Source: Chloroflexota bacterium
Lineage (GTDB): Bacteria > Chloroflexota > Anaerolineae > Anaerolineales > VGOW01
DNA length: 64,000 bases
Direction of reading: 5' to 3'
NCBI GenBank assembly: GCA_016197225.1
Contig: JACPWC010000059.1
Coordinates: 36,862 to 100,861 of the forward strand
Shown: positions 60,864-64,000 of the stretch, one piece after another
Layout: every line of letters begins with the position of its first letter
Numbering within the stretch: the first letter of the stretch is position 1
Program-made: the position numbers and the translations under genes
Notes under the pieces: model-generated
What the model was told of the DNA's origin: nothing
What the model saw: only the letters and a program-made list of their open reading frames with translations
Database searches by the model: none

Positions 60864-62627
60864 TCATGGGTTAGAGCCGAATCTGGGGCCTGTAGGATCA
60901 TATACCAGGTAGTCTGCCAATACTTCTAGGGGGTCTCGCCCACCATAATAGACTTTCGCGGCTTGGCTAAGCTTCTCTGCCGCATCGGCTCCATGTGCAT
61001 ATCCGTTCCTGATAAGCGGAGCATAATATTCAGGATCGTAGAGATGTTTGCCGTCACTATCGCCAAAATAATCGTGAGTGAAAAAAGCTAAATCTTTTCT
61101 TTGATAGTTAGGGTTTGAGTATAGACCAACAGACTGATTATAGTAGGCCCAACTATGATCTCGATCATCTTCGCCGACAGCACTGATTATTGCTGCTCTT
61201 GCAAGGCCTTCAACTTGATTAGCTAATTGTCTATTAGGCGTTTGATGAAGGAGCTGTGCTACTGTTATATCTAACGTGCCGCGCATATCATAAATTTTGC
61301 CAATATTGCCCCATCCTCGACTTGCTCTTAGAGGTGTGCCTAGTAAGGCGAGATTATCAACCTCAATTCCGTACCCTTTTAGCTCTTGTGCTACTCCGTA
61401 GGCGACTTGACCGCCTGCACTATATGCCAGGAAATCCACCTCCATTTGCGAACTGTTGGCAGTGTAATTGCCGCTTAGCAGGGCTCCAGCTATTATATCT
61501 GCAATTTCTTTCGCCTTTCCAGAAGAGGGATCAGAAATATTTCCAGAGCCACCATTTACTAGAGAGAGCGCATCGATAAAAATGGAGTTATACGTGTCTG
61601 GATAGGCAGCACAAAGCTGGCTCAGAGTATTATCCCCGACTATTATTTTTTGGCCGGGATTAGAATTGTTAGGATGAACATACTTCGGATTTGGGCCGAA
61701 AGGCCATATTTTCCGATAAGAGATTCCTCCTTTTTGACTCACATTAGTAAGCAGAGTATTTTCATTAGCATAATAGTTTGTGCCATCATTGCCTGCCCCA
61801 GGAAAATAGAAGAGAAAACAAAACTGTTGAACACATAATCCAGACGGATCGGTAAACAACACTGGGCTTGCCGCTGCATACACATAGAGATTAGTCTCAG
61901 CCCTTGACGGATCCTTCGTCAGAAACCTTCCCGTCGCCGACGCGTAAAATCTTGCTCTGAGGAACGTCAACCCTGTCGCGCCGTCAAATTGTTCTCCAGT
62001 GAACGCGAATACGCTACTGCCAGCACCTACACTTGTGAGTGGCGATCCAAACGGCTCAAAGCTCCTCGCCAGCGTCACCTCTCCCGTCGCATCCGCCAAC
62101 TGCCTCACGCTCCCCAGCGCATCGCCCAAGTGATACACAAATCCGCCAGGTTGCAACTCGCCAATTCTTCCATTCCCGTAGAGATAAGTGTTCGTCCCAT
62201 CGCTCAACACCTGCGTCAGCCCGGTGTTCAGGTCGAGTGTATAGTTCGTCGTCACGCCATTGACGGTCTGCGAGACACGATCTCCAAGACCGTTATACGC
62301 ATACGATGATGTATTCCCGCCGCCCGTCACGCTCGTCAGCCGATTCGCGGCGTCATACGTGTACTCATTCGTGCCATCGTTCAACAGATTGCCGTTGTTA
62401 TCCCAGATGTAGGCCGTGCCGTTTACCGAGATGAGGCGGTTGGCAATGTCGTAAACGTAACTCGTCGTCACACAGTTGCCGGCGCTCACGCACACTTCCT
62501 GTGTCAACCGGTTGCCCACCGAGTCGTAGGTGTAAGCGAATGAGCGGCCATCGTCGTAATCGGCGCGAGTCAGGCGATAGAGATTGTCGCCTAGGCGCGC
62601 GGTCAATGCGGCGGGTGTCGTTGTCAA
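60864..62627 (-). CDS. Rhs core with C-terminal alpha/beta-hydrolase (lipase-like) toxin tip
   Basis: 587 residues. Residues 1-264: YD repeats (YTYDSVGNRLTQE, YIWDNNGNLLNDGT) and the Rhs core ending in ...VLFTDPSGL, after which tips vary. Residues 265-587: a lipase-like domain with nucleophile Ser403 (FLAYSAGGQVAYG), LLGTPLRASRG, and candidate acid/His at GEDDRDHSWAYYN, resembling PGAP1/lipase hydrolases that attack membrane lipids. The N-terminus is missing: residues before about 10 come from a junction with a LamG fragment (62662). Could be a silent cassette or a toxin delivered by an upstream partner. Confidence 0.8.
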   Translation of the reverse strand: MTTTPAALTARLGDNLYRLTRADYDDGRSFAYTYDSVGNRLTQEVCVSAGNCVTTSYVYDIANRLISVNGTAYIWDNNGNLLNDGTNEYTYDAANRLTSVTGGGNTSSYAYNGLGDRVSQTVNGVTTNYTLDLNTGLTQVLSDGTNTYLYGNGRIGELQPGGFVYHLGDALGSVRQLADATGEVTLARSFEPFGSPLTSVGAGSSVFAFTGEQFDGATGLTFLRARFYASATGRFLTKDPSRAETNLYVYAAASPVLFTDPSGLCVQQFCFLFYFPGAGNDGTNYYANENTLLTNVSQKGGISYRKIWPFGPNPKYVHPNNSNPGQKIIVGDNTLSQLCAAYPDTYNSIFIDALSLVNGGSGNISDPSSGKAKEIADIIAGALLSGNYTANSSQMEVDFLAYSAGGQVAYGVAQELKGYGIEVDNLALLGTPLRASRGWGNIGKIYDMRGTLDITVAQLLHQTPNRQLANQVEGLARAAIISAVGEDDRDHSWAYYNQSVGLYSNPNYQRKDLAFFTHDYFGDSDGKHLYDPEYYAPLIRNGYAHGADAAEKLSQAAKVYYGGRDPLEVLADYLVYDPTGPRFGSNP

Positions 62628-62661
62628 TCCCGCTCAGGCCGGTCTGGTGGGTGCCATCCAG

Positions 62662-62856
62662 CTACCAGTCCACTTTGCCGTTGTTCGCGCCGGCGGCGGT
62701 GCTGACCTGCCGGTCCACTTCAATCACGTGCGGCGCGTCAGTGATGTTAACCCGGCTGCTGTTGATAAATGTTGTGGTCGCGTCGTTGATCAATCCGACA
62801 TGTAGGCAATAGCCGCCAATAGTCGTAAAGCCCATGTCCCCTTTGAGCATTACCAT
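62662..62856 (-). pseudogene. LamG-like domain fragment
   Basis: 65 residues: SSRVNITDAPHVIEVDRQVS, TAAGANNGKVDW, then a TAG at 62662-62664, after which the same frame reads LDGTHQTGLSGIDNDTRRID, the continuation of the domain. The stop and the later jump into the Rhs frame (near 62600) show decay. Such beta-sandwiches usually precede Rhs cores in Chloroflexota surface proteins. Confidence 0.55.
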
Positions 62857-62942
62857 TGAAGCAAACCACCGTAGCTGTTGAGGGCTACGGTGGCTGTAGG
62901 AGTAGAAACTGTTACCTAGAATGCTTTAGTGGAACTTGCCAA

Positions 62943-63497
62943 TTAAGGTGTATTTCTTTCATCCCCTTGCACAATGCAGTTCGGTATCCAATCTGCGCAA
63001 CCTGTTTTTTCAAATTCCTGAAACACCTCGGTCGGATCTGTCCACAAAGGCTCAACTATGCCATACTCTTGTATATATTTCTTGAAATCTTCTTCGTTTT
63101 CGAAACCTATCTCTATATTTTGGTCAGGAATAATGACGATCCAGTACCAAGCAGGTAACCAAGATGCTGATTGCCGATTCTCAGACGCAAAAGCCATTAT
63201 CACCCCTTTTTCGACTGCTATTTTTTCTATATGTTGGATTTGAAAATATACTTCTTTTCCTTGCCCGTACAGATCCATATACCAACCCAAGCTATTTCCT
63301 TTAGCATTTATGGCTTCATAAGGCTTTAACAGAGGGATACGAATAGAATCCAAATCGCCAGTTCCTTCGTAAAACGGGTCTACTTGTCTTGGTTTTTGCA
63401 TGGTTGAACCTCCACAACCGAGGACAGCAATCAGCAGTGTAGTGAGCGGAATCATAAGAAGCAACTTTTTTGCTCTGTTATTACCTTTAGCGTGCAT
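62943..63497 (-). CDS. Lipoprotein, possible second immunity protein
   Basis: 184 residues from ATG 63497. Signal KKLLLMIPLTTLLIAVLGC with a lipobox; the mature protein is AT-rich-coded with no family recognised (for example IGFENEEDFKKYIQEYGIVE). It lies directly 3' of a toxin-tip fragment (63595-63970), echoing the toxin-immunity order at 60.3-62.6 kb. Function inferred only from position. Confidence 0.6.
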   Translation of the reverse strand: MHAKGNNRAKKLLLMIPLTTLLIAVLGCGGSTMQKPRQVDPFYEGTGDLDSIRIPLLKPYEAINAKGNSLGWYMDLYGQGKEVYFQIQHIEKIAVEKGVIMAFASENRQSASWLPAWYWIVIIPDQNIEIGFENEEDFKKYIQEYGIVEPLWTDPTEVFQEFEKTGCADWIPNCIVQGDERNTP

Positions 63498-63594
63498 AAT
63501 TTCGCCTCTGTTCTTCAGTAACATGCATAAGCAGTTCTCGTTTACTAAAGATGCAACTAGAATCTGCCCATGCGTTTCATAACCCGATCGGACA

Positions 63595-63970
63595 CTAAGG
63601 GCCAATGTAGTTAGACCAATGGGCTTGTACTTTCAACTGATCGTTGCCTCCGACGACATCGTGGTAAAGTATCCCCGTTACTGTGGTGATTGTGTTATAT
63701 GCACCACTTCTGCCCCCTTGTGGACGCAAGTCAAATGTGTCGTCGAGTGTGTATGAAATGTAGGTTTTACCTTGAGCCGCGACCTTCACTTGTGCCTGAA
63801 CATTTGCATGTCGGGTTATCCAAGTCAACTCGTTGAATCCTACCCGCCAAGTATCTATGTAACTCCCGTTTCGAGTAAAATTTTAGGGTTAAAGTTGAAT
63901 TAGGTGAGTTATGCTGGGGTATATGATACCCCAGCTCCCCATAACCTCGACCCGAATAGATGACATTCCG
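63595..63970 (-). pseudogene. Frameshifted C-terminal toxin-like fragment
   Basis: Two overlapping frames join into one protein: YSGRGYGELGYHIPQHN to STLTLKFYS (frame stopping upstream at 63971-63973), then NGSYIDTWRVGFNELTWITR through ISYTLDDTFDLRPQGG to HWSNYIGP, stop 63595. A one-base indel near 63868-63875 separates them. It looks like a tip domain that lost its Rhs carrier. Family not recognised. Confidence 0.5.
63913..63935. repeat. Hairpin gctggggtat-atg-ataccccagc
   Basis: Perfect 10-bp stem inside the toxin fragment. Confidence 0.6.
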
Positions 63971-64000
63971 TTATTGATCGGCATGCTGATTCAAATGGGA

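Noticed and set aside
59425..62627. Duplicate Rhs copies as an assembly artefact
   Set aside because: The copies differ at many positions and have different ends (PVFDR versus the full core and lipase tip).

Overview
The window is GC-rich bacterial chromosome that most resembles Chloroflexota (probably Anaerolineae). Support for this is indirect: proteins with HTH plus Ser/Thr kinase, NACHT plus FGE-sulfatase and DUF4058 domains, a pgeF-yggS-yggT-yggU cluster, many TATAAT boxes 6-8 nt before ATG, and heavy loads of short semi-palindromic repeats between genes and even inside them. No rRNA or marker protein fixes the taxon.

Layout. 1-14.6 kb: a kinase truncated by the window edge, a lipid-linked sugar glycosyltransferase pair (GT2 + GT39), an ettA gene broken by an in-frame amber codon, an APH-like kinase, DUF4058, an acyl-CoA synthetase, a beta-propeller lipoprotein, DUF402, and a DHH-CBS-poly(A)-polymerase fusion. 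14.6-21 kb: NUDIX, Tat-exported L,D-transpeptidase, a CcdA whose first helix appears to have moved to the C-terminus, TlpA, DUF2085, and the pgeF-yggSTU group. 21-29 kb: a membrane-anchored NTPase with HEAT repeats, a coiled-coil zinc-ribbon protein, an adaptor with two MacB-type permeases (the second broken by an AT-rich patch), and a pentapeptide-repeat protein.

29.3-33.4 kb is the most striking region. A 1060-residue NACHT NTPase ends in an FGE-sulfatase (C-type-lectin-fold) domain. Its last 74 coding bases (32633-32706) are a variable repeat, matched by a 74-base template repeat 164 nt downstream (32871-32944). 14 of the 19 template adenines are substituted in the gene, against 1 of 55 other bases. 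This is the signature of a diversity-generating retroelement (DGR). No reverse transcriptase or Avd gene is visible in the window.

33.4-45 kb: obg, nadD, a secreted fibronectin-like protein, a kinase with zinc ribbons, an EamA exporter, superoxide dismutase with ferredoxin, an aspartase/fumarase-family lyase, a VIT1-like transporter and an SDR. 45-53.4 kb: a metal-homeostasis block, all on the minus strand (mntH, an ABC exporter, CDF, ICMT-like, DUF6438, ZIP, multicopper oxidase, DtxR-type repressor). It is headed by a strong promoter with a TTAGG-N4-CCTAA operator. 53.5-59.3 kb: JAMM protease, plsY, a small membrane protein, a decayed prepilin peptidase, secF-secD and tRNA-Thr(CGT). 59.4-64 kb, right after the tRNA: a degraded, AT-richer polymorphic-toxin island with two Rhs cores, a lipase-like toxin tip, and two lipoproteins placed like immunity proteins.

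Across the window at least eight families of short repeats sit in intergenic gaps. Several have entered reading frames in phase, in the GT39 protein and in the NACHT-FGE protein.
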